Program-made: the position numbers and the translations under genes | Shown: positions 12,201 to 26,485 of the stretch, in pieces | How positions within the stretch are numbered: position 1 is the first letter of the stretch | Layout: each line of letters opens with the position of its first letter | Source: Plutella xylostella | Taxonomy: Eukaryota > Arthropoda > Insecta > Lepidoptera > Plutellidae | Direction of reading: 5' to 3' | DNA length: 64,000 nucleotides | Assembly: GCF_932276165.1 (NCBI RefSeq) | Contig: NC_064012.1 | Span: 16,003,501-16,067,500, forward strand | The notes under the pieces: model-generated | The model's input: the letters and a program-made list of their open reading frames with translations, nothing else | What the model was told of the DNA's origin: nothing | Database searches by the model: none

Positions 12201-15200
12201 CTCATGCGCAGCGACATCAACCAGGTGGGAGTAGAATAGGAGTCCGGACTGCTGTTGCACCTCCGTGTATTGTTTCTTATGTGACGTGACGAAAGAGTCA
12301 ACGCCGACGTAAAAGCGGAATAGGTTTATTTTCAAAGTTTAAATCCATTGATTTAGGTACATAAGGTGAAGGTTATTGATATTGTAAGGATTTTTAATTT
12401 CTTTTTATTCAAACTTGGAAGTTAGCTATATGCTAATGCAGAGCTAGACTAATAATTGTACCGTGAACGACCAGGCGGAGGCGAGCGACGAGCGCGGCAA
12501 CTTCAAGTCGGTGATGATCACGCCGAACAACGCGCTGCGGCAGAAGCACCAGAACATCACGACGCCGGCGCCGGGCGAGGCGCGCTCGCCGTCGCCCGCG
12601 CCGCTCGAGCCCGACCTCGCCACCGACAAGATCATGAACGAGCTCATCGAGTTCTCGTTCGAGGACGAGCTGGGGCTCAGCGCCATGCACAACATCCCCA
12701 TGCCCATCCCCATGCCGGGCCAGAGCAAGGCGGGCTACGGCGAGCTGCTGGCCAAGGCGCGGCCCATGCGCCTGCCTGCGCCGCCCATGATGCCGCTGCA
12801 GAACAACGCCAGCAACTCGCTCTTCATGGGGCAGAACGGGAACAACCCGCCGGTCAGTAACACAGCTACGCCGAACTAGCCAGAGCCTGGGTGGATGGGT
12901 GTAGGACAACTGATATAAGTACAAATATCTGTCATTAAACAAATATCTTTCGCGACCGGGAATCGAACCCGGTACTTTCGGCATAGCTGTCAGGTTCACT
13001 AACCTCTATACCACTCAATTGTCATACGTACGTCAGTTTCCCGACAAACTGCCCCGTGTTCATTAACTGATACAACGTGAATGTCTAATATTGTCTCATC
13101 AATCAATAATAGTAGTCTGAACAGTAGGCCAATGATCTCGCAATAAGAGTAGCAAAACACTGGAGGAAGTTAGCTTAGTGAATTTACACGATCGAAGAAG
13201 AAGAAGTAGTCTGAATTGTCTTTTTTATGATTCATTGAACTGAGACTGAACTTACACGTAAGTACTCACAATAACATTCAATAATCGGTGTGCATGTTGA
13301 ATGTGACAGATGGCGATGTCCCCGCCGGCGCCGGGCGGCATGCTGTCGCTGCAGAACAAGTTCGGCTCGCTGTACGGCGGCATGATGAGCCCCGCGCCGC
13401 CGCCCCTCGACCAGTGGTACTACGAGGATCCCACGGTAATCTATTGCTCTCATTCTCTATTCATTTAGGGCCACTTGCACCATAGTGTTAAATCTAGATT
13501 TAGTGTTAAATCTCGATTGGTGCCATAAATTAATATGGACTGACGTTTATCGAGATTAGACACAAAATCTAGATTTAACACTTTGGTGCATGTCACCCTA
13601 AATAAATCAAGCATAAAATTCATAACTTTCATAAGGTAACAAGTTACTCCCAAACATTTGCTGCCAAAGAATTCCAAACTCCAACTCCAAAGCAAAGCAA
13701 TGGCCAAGAAAACCAAGTAAAATTGGCTTACCCGATACAATAACGACCGAACCAACCAAATAGAACTGGGGAATCTGGTACAGTCACCCAAACACGCCTT
13801 TTTCTCCCCATTCAAAATTAGAATATATTTATTATCCAATACTAGTGAGACTAATGCAATGCAAATCCGCCTGCAGAAGAAGATCCAGGGTCCGTTCTCG
13901 TCCAAGGACATGTACAACTGGTACCGCGCCGGCTTCTTCACGGCGTCGCTGATGGTGCGCCGCGCGTGCGACGCGCACATGCGCCCGCTCGGCTCCTACG
14001 GGCCCGTCGTGCCCTTCGCCATGGTAACTACATCATACACTTAACCCCAAATTCATACAGCTTTTTGACACTTCACAATATTACAATAGGTATAAATTTG
14101 ACGTTTTTTTATACGAATTTCACCTTTCTGACTGACACAAAGGGTGGAAACTCGTGTGTTTCTAAGTCAATTTTAACCTTGTTGTAAATTTACAATACGT
14201 TCTATGAATTTGAGGGTAAAATCCAAAAAGTATCAAGTTTTTTTAATTTGTCATAAGCTTTATTAAAAGTCACAGTCAAATGTTTTTTCATCATATAGAT
14301 ATGAAATTTCCTGATGAACGTAAATTTTTACCTACTACTCTCCCCTATTAGGTAGTAGTAACTACTCTCCCCTATTAGTAGTAACAGTTTGTGTGTTCCC
14401 CCCCAGGGCGAGATGGGCGGCATGGGGTCGTTCCCGCTGGGCGGGTTCGAGCGCGCCCGCGAGCCGCTGCTGGGCGCCGCGTCGCTGGGCATGGGAGACG
14501 TGAGTGCCGCCGCGCCCCGCCGCACGCTCGCTTCACACGCTTCTTACCACCCCACCGCCACCGTCACACACACACACTACAGTATGGCGTGAGCCCTATG
14601 ACAGATCATTGACAGATCCTTATCCCTTGAAACCAATTGACAGAATGGATTAGACAGGTGTCATAGGGCTAATGCTATACATTGTACAAAGTATAGACTA
14701 CTTTCAGTTCACTTTCATCGGTAGATTTGGTTGTGGTTGATTTAGCCATTCGGTACTAGACTACCTCTCCCGTGTTTTCACTTTTTTCGTTGTCGAAGTG
14801 ACGTTGTGTGATGGTCTGTGGCGACATGCCCTGTGCCGGGTCGACGGCAGCCGCGGCCACGTGTCGCGGCTGTCGGACGATTCAGGTCAAGTGAAGTACT
14901 GTAGGTACTTCATTGCAAATAGCACCAGACAATGGGTCAAATTAAGCAATAATTACGACCAATATTCACTTCATGTTGAATATAGACCTATAGCGCCACG
15001 ACAGCCTGCAAGAGCTACAGTGTCATTGGCTGTAGTCATACCAGTTTGATCCCTTGTCTAATCTAATGCGAAACGATTTTGTGGGCGAAATTACTAAATA
15101 GATTAGGTGTCGATAGTTAAATTTACTAATTTTGGTTTGAACTTACCAAAAAAATATCCGATCCAGTCTATGTTCCATATTGTATAAATACAACAGCCAT

Positions 15201-18200
15201 TATACTTTTAGTGGGACAGCCCATTAATCACCTAATAATAATGCATGCGCTAAATAATAATTATAATTAGTTTTTGTAGAGGACTTGAGTCTTTTAGCCT
15301 TTTCAAATGTTCGACGGAAGTCAAATGACTCGGGACTTATTCATGAAAAAATACTCATGTCACACATGTGTCAGAATGAATACTAAAAGACTAGAGTCAT
15401 TTAGCAACACTAATATAATAATATTGACTCCTTCATTCTGTCTGTCACTTGTGCAAACTTCGGTGTTCTATCGGGTAAAAAGTAGCCTGACAGAACCGAC
15501 ATTGAAAGATTTTAAGTTTGAAAAAGACTTATAGACTGGACTCGGTCGGACACTTACAAACCTTTAAATATAACAGAATACAGTATAGTAAGAGTATTTT
15601 AATTAGTTTAAAATTGTAGACTTGATTTTTAAATAGTAACATTGAAATGAATCATTTACTAAGTACACCTTAATTAAATTTATGTAATAGGCAATCTCAC
15701 GTAAATAGGCAAAGCGAAATTGCATGGTTGAGTTTCCCTAAGTGTAGTGACGTACCGACGCCGCGCCCGGAGGCTACTATAGTTTTACGAAAAAGATCCG
15801 GATGAGAGCTGTCATGCCATCAGTATGATTACTACGATACACAGCCGTGGCTAGCACAGCAGCTATCCGCAATCTTAATTGACCCTCCAGTGCGACTTAC
15901 TAAGCCAGCGCCTTTGTGTAGTTTCTGTTGGCTTTTTGTGTCGGCTGTCTTTCACACAGCAGAATACAGTGACTCCGAGAGACCTGCTCCGCTATACTCT
16001 CCGAAAAGTGACCTCAAGAATTGCATTGTTACAGTTGATAGATTCTACTGCTGCCCACAACTAAATTTTTACACCTGAATTCTGAATTGAAACGAGATTT
16101 TTGTGGTCTCTTTAAAAAGACGCACCTATCTGTATCGTACGCATTGGACCAAACGGATTTTCATAAATATGTCTATGGTTAAACGGCTACGTACGATGCA
16201 GTGGTCGCACTTGTGTGATTTTCTATACAAAGTATACTAAATGCGATGCGTCCGTTGCGTACAATGCCGAAAGATGTACGCTTACCTTAAATATGGCCTT
16301 TCAGGAGTCACTGTATTCTGTGCACAGGTCGCGGCTTCGCTACTATCGGTGTAATCATTTTTGATATGTTGCCGCAGTGTTGTGTAGGTGTGAAAAACTG
16401 CAACTTTCTCGTTGTGATATAAGTGTGTGGCTGGCTCTGCAGATGATGGGAATTGGCGGGATGAGTGCGTCGGAGGGACTGGACTCCCTACAGTTCGGTT
16501 CCGTTGGGACAAACTTCATTCGCAACGCAGCCGCCGCCGCTTCTTTTAATCAGCAACCAATGGTAAATATAGCCTTGTTTAATTCACTAATACTCTTGAC
16601 AAAAATATAAAAGGACAAAAAATCTGATCAGTAGCGACATCTGTTATGAAAGTATTAAGCTGCTACCCAACTTCAAATGTTACTGCTTTCAAAACCATTT
16701 GATTCTTTATCTTTAATTCCACTCTATGCATCTCCGTAGATCTCATCTACCACTGTTAAAATTAGCCGTGTCTCCATCAAACGATCCATCATGCTCCGAT
16801 ATTCGTTTGGTGGAGAGCCGGCTATTAAGCAAATATGAATGGAATGTGTGTTTTGGACAGGACTCGCTGTGGTCCGGCGCTTCGTCGGAGCTGCTGTGGA
16901 TGCAACAGCCGGGCCGCGACCGCGCCGCCGCCGCGCCCGCCGCCGCCGCGCTGCCCATGTTCTTCTGGGACCAGCAGGTACCAACCAGCCCCTCTGGCGC
17001 CGCCACTCAGCCCGACCGCACCGCCATACCACCACCATATCGCTTCAGATACTAAACAGACCACGGCTACCTGGCTACTACTCGATGCCAAATAAACTAT
17101 TTATTGTCACTATAGTGAGTCTCAAACTAAGTCATTTTGGTCCACGCATTCCCTAGTCCTTTTAGCGTCTGAAGCGGCGACCGAGCGCTAATCGCTGTAA
17201 GATCTCAACGGATTGGTAACGTACGTGTAACGCACAGCGATTGGTTTATAATGCTTCCTTTGTCTCTCTTTGTGCTAAATCCCCGTGTGTTGGGGACGTC
17301 GGCTTACCAGCTCGTGCAGATTAAGCTAACCATGTACGATGTATATGTAAACATTTATCCTATAATGATCTAACAGTTTAATCCTTTTGCATGGTATTCA
17401 TAATCGAGGATTTTAACTTTAGCTAGTTTTATCTTTACCTTATTGAAGTAGGAATCCCGTAATATGCTACCGTTGTATTATATTCTCGTAATGTCGGGAC
17501 AGGCCATGCTTATTACTCTCATGTGACGAACGAGTCAAGCTATTGATGAGCATATTGTAATAATAATTGATAAGTTTTGCCTGCTTCACTTGACAGGATT
17601 TATCTTGAATTTATAATTTAGCATTTGCAAACACATTATAACATTGAAAGATAATTCCTTCAACTTGATAAATTTAGGAATCTCTATGCATTTTTTACTA
17701 GTTAGCCAGCACTAAAGTGTAGTACCTCTAATTATGAGCAAAATATACATAATCGACACTGCAGTATCAGTAGCCATATTGCATAATTATTTTATTTTGA
17801 TCGCATACGCACCGTGCCGGTCAGAGCTGTCAAAACAATATTTTTGACATTTCTCCGGCATTACTGTTAAAATAATGGTAGATTTACTTTATAGACATAG
17901 GTGTTGCCTAATGAATACATATTGATAGCAGCTAGAGCGCTTCTTGGTTGAAGTTATGACCAGCCGGCGAGGAGGCGACCGGGTATGTGACTGTTGCGTT
18001 CCATCTGTCCTTACTTATGTATAATTGTATCTCAGATAATGTGCATTTATTTGGTATGTGCTGGTGTAACTTGCAGCAATACCGTAATCTACTTGAAATT
18101 CAACTATGGCAATGATATTTTCCCTGAGGAATATTGTTTTCTTTACTTTTTAAGAGGCTAATAGTTTATCTATACCTAGATTTTTTTTTCTTTAGATTTA

Positions 18201-21200
18201 ATTAATTTAATATGCTTCCGCTATTAATATATTTTGATTTTTTACATTAAATATGCATAATTAATTAGCTTACAGAATTGAATGCATTTTATGTTGTGTG
18301 GAGGAGAAGGAATGTACCTATGAAATAATATTTATTTTAGATATTAGCGAGTGTAAATTAATGAGTGGAATGTGCCATCGGAGCATGCGCGGGTGGGCGG
18401 GTGCAGGAAACGGCATCACTTGATTACAAGAATGCTTTTGTTAAAACTAAAATATGTAGCAGGTACAGTTCGGTTCAAACTACTTGATAGTTTTGAAGTT
18501 GGCGGCGAGTACTGTACCTTGTCTAACAAGCAAACCACATATTCATTCTTTTAAAGATTGAGAGTTGGTTAGTTGGACAAAGCACAAAAATATAATAGCT
18601 GCCTTCTTCAGAAATATCATTGTTTGGACCGAACTGTAACGTACCACACTATCAACAAATTAGCAATCAACAATCCATATGTAACATTGCTAATCTTACC
18701 ATAATTTTTTAGATCCTTACATATTATGGCATATTTGACAGAAAGGCAATATCGCCCAAAGACTTTCGATTGCTAATTTACGAAGCTGGTGCTACGCTAG
18801 CTCTTTAAAATAACGCGACAACAGTAACAAGTTGATAATGAATTAACACAAGATTGATAATCAAAATAATGATTTAACTCAAATGTTAAATCTCCTTTTT
18901 AAATAACTATCAGAGTATTTACGTTGTATTAACATACCTATTAATAATATAGATGCCTTTTTCAAAGACATTCAGACATTGATTGACGGAATGTTTTTTT
19001 TTATTATTAGAATATCATTGGACGGAATAATCTATCTATCATCAAATCATTATAGAAAACTAATATCAATTAAGTTTATCTACTAACTGTACACATGACA
19101 TTATTGGGGGTCACATGCCACATTGGGCAGGTACCATTATCAAGGTACCTATTTGTCAGGAGTGCTAAAATCTCGATTTAAAACTTAAACATTAATTTTG
19201 TATTAATTGCGTTACAAAAAATATACTTATATCGAACTTTTAGATTTAAGACTTTTCTTATCTAAAATGTTTTGACTGTATTTGAACAGTGACACTTAGA
19301 TTTTAATGAAATAATCATTAAGATGTTATCATTTATGTATTATGATTATCATAAATGTTGCATGACAATTTGATTGAAGCACTTGTTAGGTGCGTTATTG
19401 TACTCTACATGGATTGTTAGTTATAGTACCCGACACGGGATAAGACTAGTATTATGAGGCTGTGTTCATGAGCCATTTATTATTCATGTTGTTCTTGTAT
19501 TAACGATGAAAGACTGAAACTGTGATAGGAAACGCAGTGCAGTCATGTGCAGCACAGTCGGTGCTCACTCGCTCTTTATTCATTGATCACCGTCGTATCT
19601 GCTCTGATTGTTACCTGAGTCTTGAGCTGCATTAGATAGAGCACGTTAGTTCTGTTGATGACGCCACAGAACAAACCAGCGGCTGGAAATCTTATTAAAT
19701 TTATTCTTCAGGGGTAAACTCATAATCTTAAACAAAAACAAATAAATAGAATTCCATTCTGTTATTGTGTGGGCTCTGCTGTACCACATCACTGCACTGC
19801 GAGGAGAGGCTAGACTCTGTTGAAGCGATGGAATTATTACGTATACGTGTACAGTACAGTCTGCCGCGCAGATAACTGAACCCCTTATTTACACATTCAA
19901 ATGACACTTACAAAAGAAACTACTGAGCATGCATCAGAAACAAATGAACACTAGAATTTTGCCAATCTGTTTGTAGGTGATTGTGTGAGAGAGTGGGTGC
20001 CGCTTCTCAGCAACGTAAATTTAAATGATGATATTGATTAACGTGAGTAGGGCGTGTCCGCGTTGCAGGCTGTACTAGAATTAGATCTGTAGAAGCTGTA
20101 GGTGATTGTTGTTATTGTTATTACATAGTAGAAGGGAGAGTTGGGCAGCTTGGTATACAGGTCTTTTTTGCAATTATTTTTTTGTTATAAACTTTTGTTC
20201 AGAAAATTTAATATTATATTCCGTTACGTTACCAGTAAGTGTGAAATAGGTTAGTAATTGTGTTTTTATTAATGTCTATTTCTTGTTAATCTAGACTAAG
20301 TATGTTTGAAACCAATGTTGTGGTTACACTTTTGTCACTTTGATCTTTTCTGAAATAAAGTAGTGTTTACTGTTATGCAAATAGTTTATTATTTTAAAAT
20401 AACATTGAATAGATTCGTACCGAAGTTGCCTCAACTCTTCAATCAAGCAAATTAAGCATTTGAAACATATGACATACATAGTACTTTTTGTGACATTTAA
20501 AGTCTGAAACGATACAAATATTAAAGCTTTGCTTGTACTGAAAGCTCCATTGAAAACACCAACTTAACTTAAACCAATAGGAGAGTCAATCAGTGACATG
20601 TAATTTTTTGTGTGTGTTGGCTTGGTGCGTTCATTGTACGGGCTCCGCGCGCGGGTGTCACCCATACACTGCAGCCCACTCCACCATGGTAGGCTCTGGT
20701 CTTTGATAAACAATACGGACAAGATGGAGTGTCACATACAAAAAAATGGTATGTCTTTTAACACATTTCAACAGAACTAATTCAAAAGAAGAGCTCAGTT
20801 GCAAAGTGCGATTATTATATTATAATTTTGTCGAGACGTTTCTTTTGCATCGAGACTCCATCTTGTTCGTATTGTTAATCAAAGGCTCTGTCAATATTTC
20901 AGAGACTCGGCTGTCAACAGTGGCAGCCGACGATAATCTCTCGTGTAGACTATTCTACTGCCGCGATTGAGCGTGCGAGTCACAGACAATGCCATAACCA
21001 CACCGCCCGGCTCATCTTTGCTGAAGTACGCATATTTTATAAGTTTTTTCAGATATTTTTCTGATATGATGTTGAAAAAGCACTTGATTATGATATGGGT
21101 ATGATGTGAGGACTCTTCCTAAAATATGAGTACTAGAGTAAAAATTAGCTCCGGCGCCGGACTTTACTGTTTATCACAGATTGTGCTATCAAGTGCCTCT

Positions 21201-24200
21201 CGCTCACAGATTTTTGTTCAGATTTGTTTAGATGTAGACCTGATTCGGTTACACAATCTGGGATAAGTAGAGGGTCCAAAGATTACGCAAAATAAAAAAT
21301 GAACACCCACATTACACCATCAAGACTCAAGTTTAGTTAGATAGATCGTTAATAGTACGAATACTTTGCAACATAACTATTGTAAAGAGTTGAGACAAAG
21401 TCATTGACCACTTAACACATAGGGGATAACCTAGAACGTGGCAGGATGCGGCGCGGCGGCTCACAGGAGAGCGTGGCACATGGAGACGTCGGCGCTCCTC
21501 GCTGTGATGGTAAACACTCGAGCAGAACCTAATCATTGTACAAAAACCTGGCGAAATGTGTAAGCAAATATTTATATTGGCAATACTATCTTCTACCGCC
21601 GTAAAACGAAAGTCCAAAGTGATGATGATAACTTATAATTTGAAGATGTTATTGTTCGTAAAGTAGCCCGTTGGGAGCGGAAGTGGTCGATGCGAGGCGA
21701 CGGCGGCGCGCGGCGGTCGCACGTAAGCCCCTCCACTCTCCCGCCGCCTACTGCCTCTGACGCTGTGCGCGCGGTACTATCACCGTATATGTTTGTCAAT
21801 CAGGATAGGGATGCAATGTTTTATGTTTATTTCCTGCAAAGTAACCGCTTCCATGCATTCGCTTCAACAATAATAAAAACTAGCTGCAACTGTCGCATAA
21901 TCTTTAACACTTCGTTTGCTTGCATGGTATAAAAACAAATATAAATGTCTGATTTGGCATGTACGGAATAGTGTGTCGCGACGATGTCCGATATTGTTCA
22001 CGATTGTTACGATGAGTGAGTGATATTGTCGGGCGCGCTACAAGATTGCGTACATGCGAGCGAGGTGTCGCTCGGCGAGCGTACAGTGGCGCCCTCCTTG
22101 CAGCCCGGCGGCCGCCTGCCCGACGACGTCGCCAAGGAGATGAAGACCGAGGACCAGATCCTGGCGCAGATGCGCGCCGCGCAGGGGCTGCCCCCCCCGC
22201 CCGCCGCCCCGCCCGCGCCCGCCGCGCCCTTCCCGCCGCCGCCCGCGCCGCCGCTCGGCGAGCTCGAGCGACTCATACAGAAGGACACGCTGGCGCCGCC
22301 CGCCCCGGCCCCGGCCCCGGCCCCGGCCCCCGCACCCGCCCCCGCACCTGCCCCCGCCCCCGCTCCCGCCCCGCCCGCGGCTGTCGCCCCCGCCCCCGCC
22401 CCGGCCGAGGCCAAGCCAGACCCACCGCCGACTCCACAAGTAAGTTCACAGCTGCGTTAACAGTGCGACAAACTTATCTGTTCCGATGAAACCGAACTAA
22501 ATTAATCAATATCTCATTACTTACTCATGAATTATGTAGTGTTATAGATGAGATTTATTACTACTATGGGCAAACTTGACTCTAAAATAATGAAAAAATA
22601 TTAGACGTTTTCGTGAGCTCTCACCTGGACAAAGAAGTTTGTGGCACTGTACATCAATAAATAGTGACAGGATGTAATTGCATTACGATAACAAATGTGC
22701 TCCCCCATCCGCGTTCGTTAAACAGTAGCGCTTGTTGCGTTTCAGTCCCCGGAGAAGCCGAAGCCGGAGGTGGCAGAGGCCGAGGCGAAGGCGGCCCCCA
22801 AGGAGAGCAAGACGGACAAGGCCAAGAGCAGCAAGAGCGAGGGAGACAAGAAGAGCAAGGAGAAGGACAAGAGCAAGAAGAAGAGCAAGGAGGACGCCGC
22901 GGACGACTCGCGCCCGGAGGTGAGCCCAGACTCTGTTTGCCATCTGTCTCATGTGGCCTTTAAACCGACATATTATGTACTATAACACATAAAAATATTA
23001 CTAGTACACGCAGCAATATATACATATACGATATACAGTGTTCCAATGCAGGATGTTAAAATAAAAACGGTTTTACAGAGGAAATCCGAGGAGTCTTCGC
23101 CTAGCAAGAGCAAGAAGGATGACAAACAGACCAAAAAGGAATTAGAGAAAGAAAAGAAGGTACTTGGAACAGCTTGCTTGACAAACGAAATAAAAAAACA
23201 ATTATACTATGGATTGCTCAATAAATTTGAAAATTAATTAATTATGAATTATTGTAATATAAGTGAATATGAATTATTAATTAATAATTAGTTGACTAGT
23301 AGTTAGTAAATCACTTTTATTTTGTTTTGCACCCCGGCCGCTTTTTTCGCTTGAATGCATTTATTTTCGCATCCCATGTCTAATGTCGTGCTGTTAACTA
23401 GGAATGGATTAAAGAAGGGTTCACGCTTGTGAAGGGTCCCGAGAAAGCGGCGCCCAAGGACGGCAAGAAGAAGGCCGAGGAGCAGAAGGCGATCGAGGAG
23501 GCCGACAAGAAAAGGTACACCTTTTTTATACATAGTCTGCCTATAAACCAGTACGTTACTTTAATATAAAAAGAGGATGTTGTAACTTTGTTGTTTAGGT
23601 GATAACAAGTTTTTTCGATATTTTAGGAAAGAAGAAGAAAAACTAGCAGCTGAGGAAGAGAAACGTAAGAAGCAGGCCGAGGCAGCCAAGAAGCAGCAGC
23701 AGGTAATGTGGGCGCCCTCCCCCCCGCGCCCCCCCGCGGCCCCCGTGCGCCCCCCGCGCCCCACCGGCAGGCAGGATGCATGCAGGGACGACCTGCCGGA
23801 CACATTCACCACATACTATATTCCATCACTCTTTTCCCCTCAAATCTGATGGTGATCGAGGCGGTGGTGCAGTGTCTGGGAGGACGTCGTTACTGGATGT
23901 TATTCGTTGTTTATGTGTCTTTTTTCTCTTTGCTAGTAGTTCCCCTGTAATTGTAAGTCGTGTTAGTCTTAGTTAAAGCACACAGTGTAAGAGACAGCTA
24001 AATCTTATACTCAAGTGAGGAGGACTAAAGGTTGTTAAATGGTCGCACACGGGTGGGGCGACGCAGCGCAAACATTTCGCCTTGTCATTTAGCAAAACTG
24101 CCTTTTGACTCCCAGAATAATGGCGAAATAACGATGCGGTGCGTCACCATGTCCTGTGTGAGGCTGCTCATTCCCTACGGTTAGTTTTTTCTTACACTGC

Positions 24201-26426
24201 GGCTGTAGCGTTTAGAACATTTGAAGGTCCCATTTTTTGTATACCTATCTAGAAACTATGCGTTCTAGCGAAATGAGACCTTCTTTATAATCAAAGCTGA
24301 TCTACACTTTGTAAAATATAGCATGAATCCTATACATGTTATCTAATTTGATGGTTCTCAGGGGAAAACCAACAATATTAACCAGACAAGGATCTGTGAA
24401 TCAAAATGTCACAGGATTCTTGGTATATTTTACAAAGTAGGTATAATGAGTTGAAGTAATGTATTCTGTATGGTGTATGTTTGCGCGCAGGAGTGCAAGC
24501 AGGCGGAGTCGCTGGCGGCGGCGGCGGCGGCGGCGGCGGCGCGGCGGGCCCCGTGGAGCGCGCCGGCGCGGGACCCCGTGGCGCTGGCCGAGATCCAGCG
24601 CCTCGAGCGCGAGAAGAAGCTGGCGGCCGTGCGCGAGCAGCACGCCGCCATGCACGCGCTGGCGCAGCAGCAGCAGCTGCAGCTGCAGCAGGTACGCACA
24701 ACACATGCAACCACTACTTACTTTCACTTGTATTTATGCTTCTGCCTTACATTCCATTGGCCTTAGACAAATAATAACTAGCGAAATGACAGTGCCACTA
24801 AACTGCTTACTACACAGTTTGTAATTTGTTCACAGGAAATGCAGGCAAGCCTCGGCTGGGCAAAAAAGAAAGAAACCAGCGTTCCGGGACAAAGTCTAGC
24901 TCAGATTCAGGTAAGGAAGGCCTTTCTATTACCAGTAGTGGGTCGTTTGAATGAACTTAATGATTTTGATTTAATACATTTTCTAAAGAATATCAATTAA
25001 ATATTTACTACAATATTGGTATTCTTTGGCTCATTTCATCGTCATTCGTTTCGATTTGTATCTTGGTTTTGTTTGCAAATAAATAATATCTACGTGTGTA
25101 TATTTTCAGGCCGAGGCACGTAAGCAAGCTGCAGCAGCCGCGGCGGCCGCAGCGGCGGCGGCGGCGGCGACGGCGGCGGAGGAGGCGCCCGCGCCCGCGC
25201 CCGCCGCGCCGCCCGCGCCCTGGGGCTCCGCGCACAACGGAGGTACGTCACACACCACACTGTTATCTATAGACACATTATTTCATGCATACATATAAAA
25301 TAGTAGTATACTACTAATATTATAAATGCGATAGATAGTGAGTGACATGCGACACAAGACACAGAATAATTAATTATTACCTGACTCTAAGATAATAGCC
25401 TCTCATTTCCACAGCCACACATCCACAGCGCTATGGAAATTATTACTTGTACTGTAAATTTATCCGAGAGACCCAGATCAGCTTTCCAAGATTCAAGTAA
25501 TGAGGAAATTTATGCTAAGCCTTTTTGACAACAACCTCTATGTTATACATACTTTGTTTGTAATGTATTGTCTCGTATATATTTTGTTGTTGTCAGTGTA
25601 CCTAACTAAACGTTTGTTAATTTGTAAATCATTAGGCGGGTTCTGGGACACGGACCGCGCGAGCGCGCTGGGCGAGGAGTCGCCGCGACACGACGCGCGC
25701 AAGAAGAAGCCCGGCAAGAAGGAGTCCCCGCAGGCCGAGTTCGACTCGTGGTGCGCCGCCTTCCTCGCCATGTGGACCTCCAAGATCGACGGTCAGTATT
25801 AAGCGTTACCTTTAGCATTAAGGGCCTTACCACAAAAAAATTGGCAGTATTCAACGGCGTGTTTAGTGCTGTCAAACGCCTACAAAATCTGTCAAATTTC
25901 GTTTTAAACACTAGTTAAACAGTGTTTAAAGTTTTTTGTGGTAGCACAGTAAGAGTTTACCTATTGTTAAAATACGACCTATAGTTTTTTGAATAAATAT
26001 TATTCTTATTCGATGAAGGCGACATGGTCTTCCATTTGTAGTACCAACCTTACACGTGGCTCCCAATGCCCATGCACTTGCTGGACTATGCGCCAAGCCG
26101 CGCACGTCGTGGCGTGGGTACAACGTCTGACATAAACAGTAACCACTGACGCTGACGTACACGCATTGCTTCCATCCAACCAAATCACTTTTTAATAATA
26201 ATAATAATAATAAATAACTTTTATTTCGTTTAAAGCTTAGCCTAGATTACATACAAGGTTGGGACCGCCTAGTAAGTAAACAATACCTGTGACAGACGGC
26301 CCCGCTCTTTTAATAACATACGGTTAAAAATATTGAAAGCAACATAAGCTTAACTGTGTAAGATTTTAAGTTAAGGATAGTTAAAGATAACAAAGATAAC
26401 AATATAACAAGTTATGTGAATCTGAC

Positions 26427-26485
<59 letters not shown>

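Noticed and set aside
12950..13020. tRNA gene on the minus strand
   Set aside because: Box A and box B are present, but the sequence continues into the same body as the SINE at 47762-48041 and the acceptor stem does not pair convincingly.
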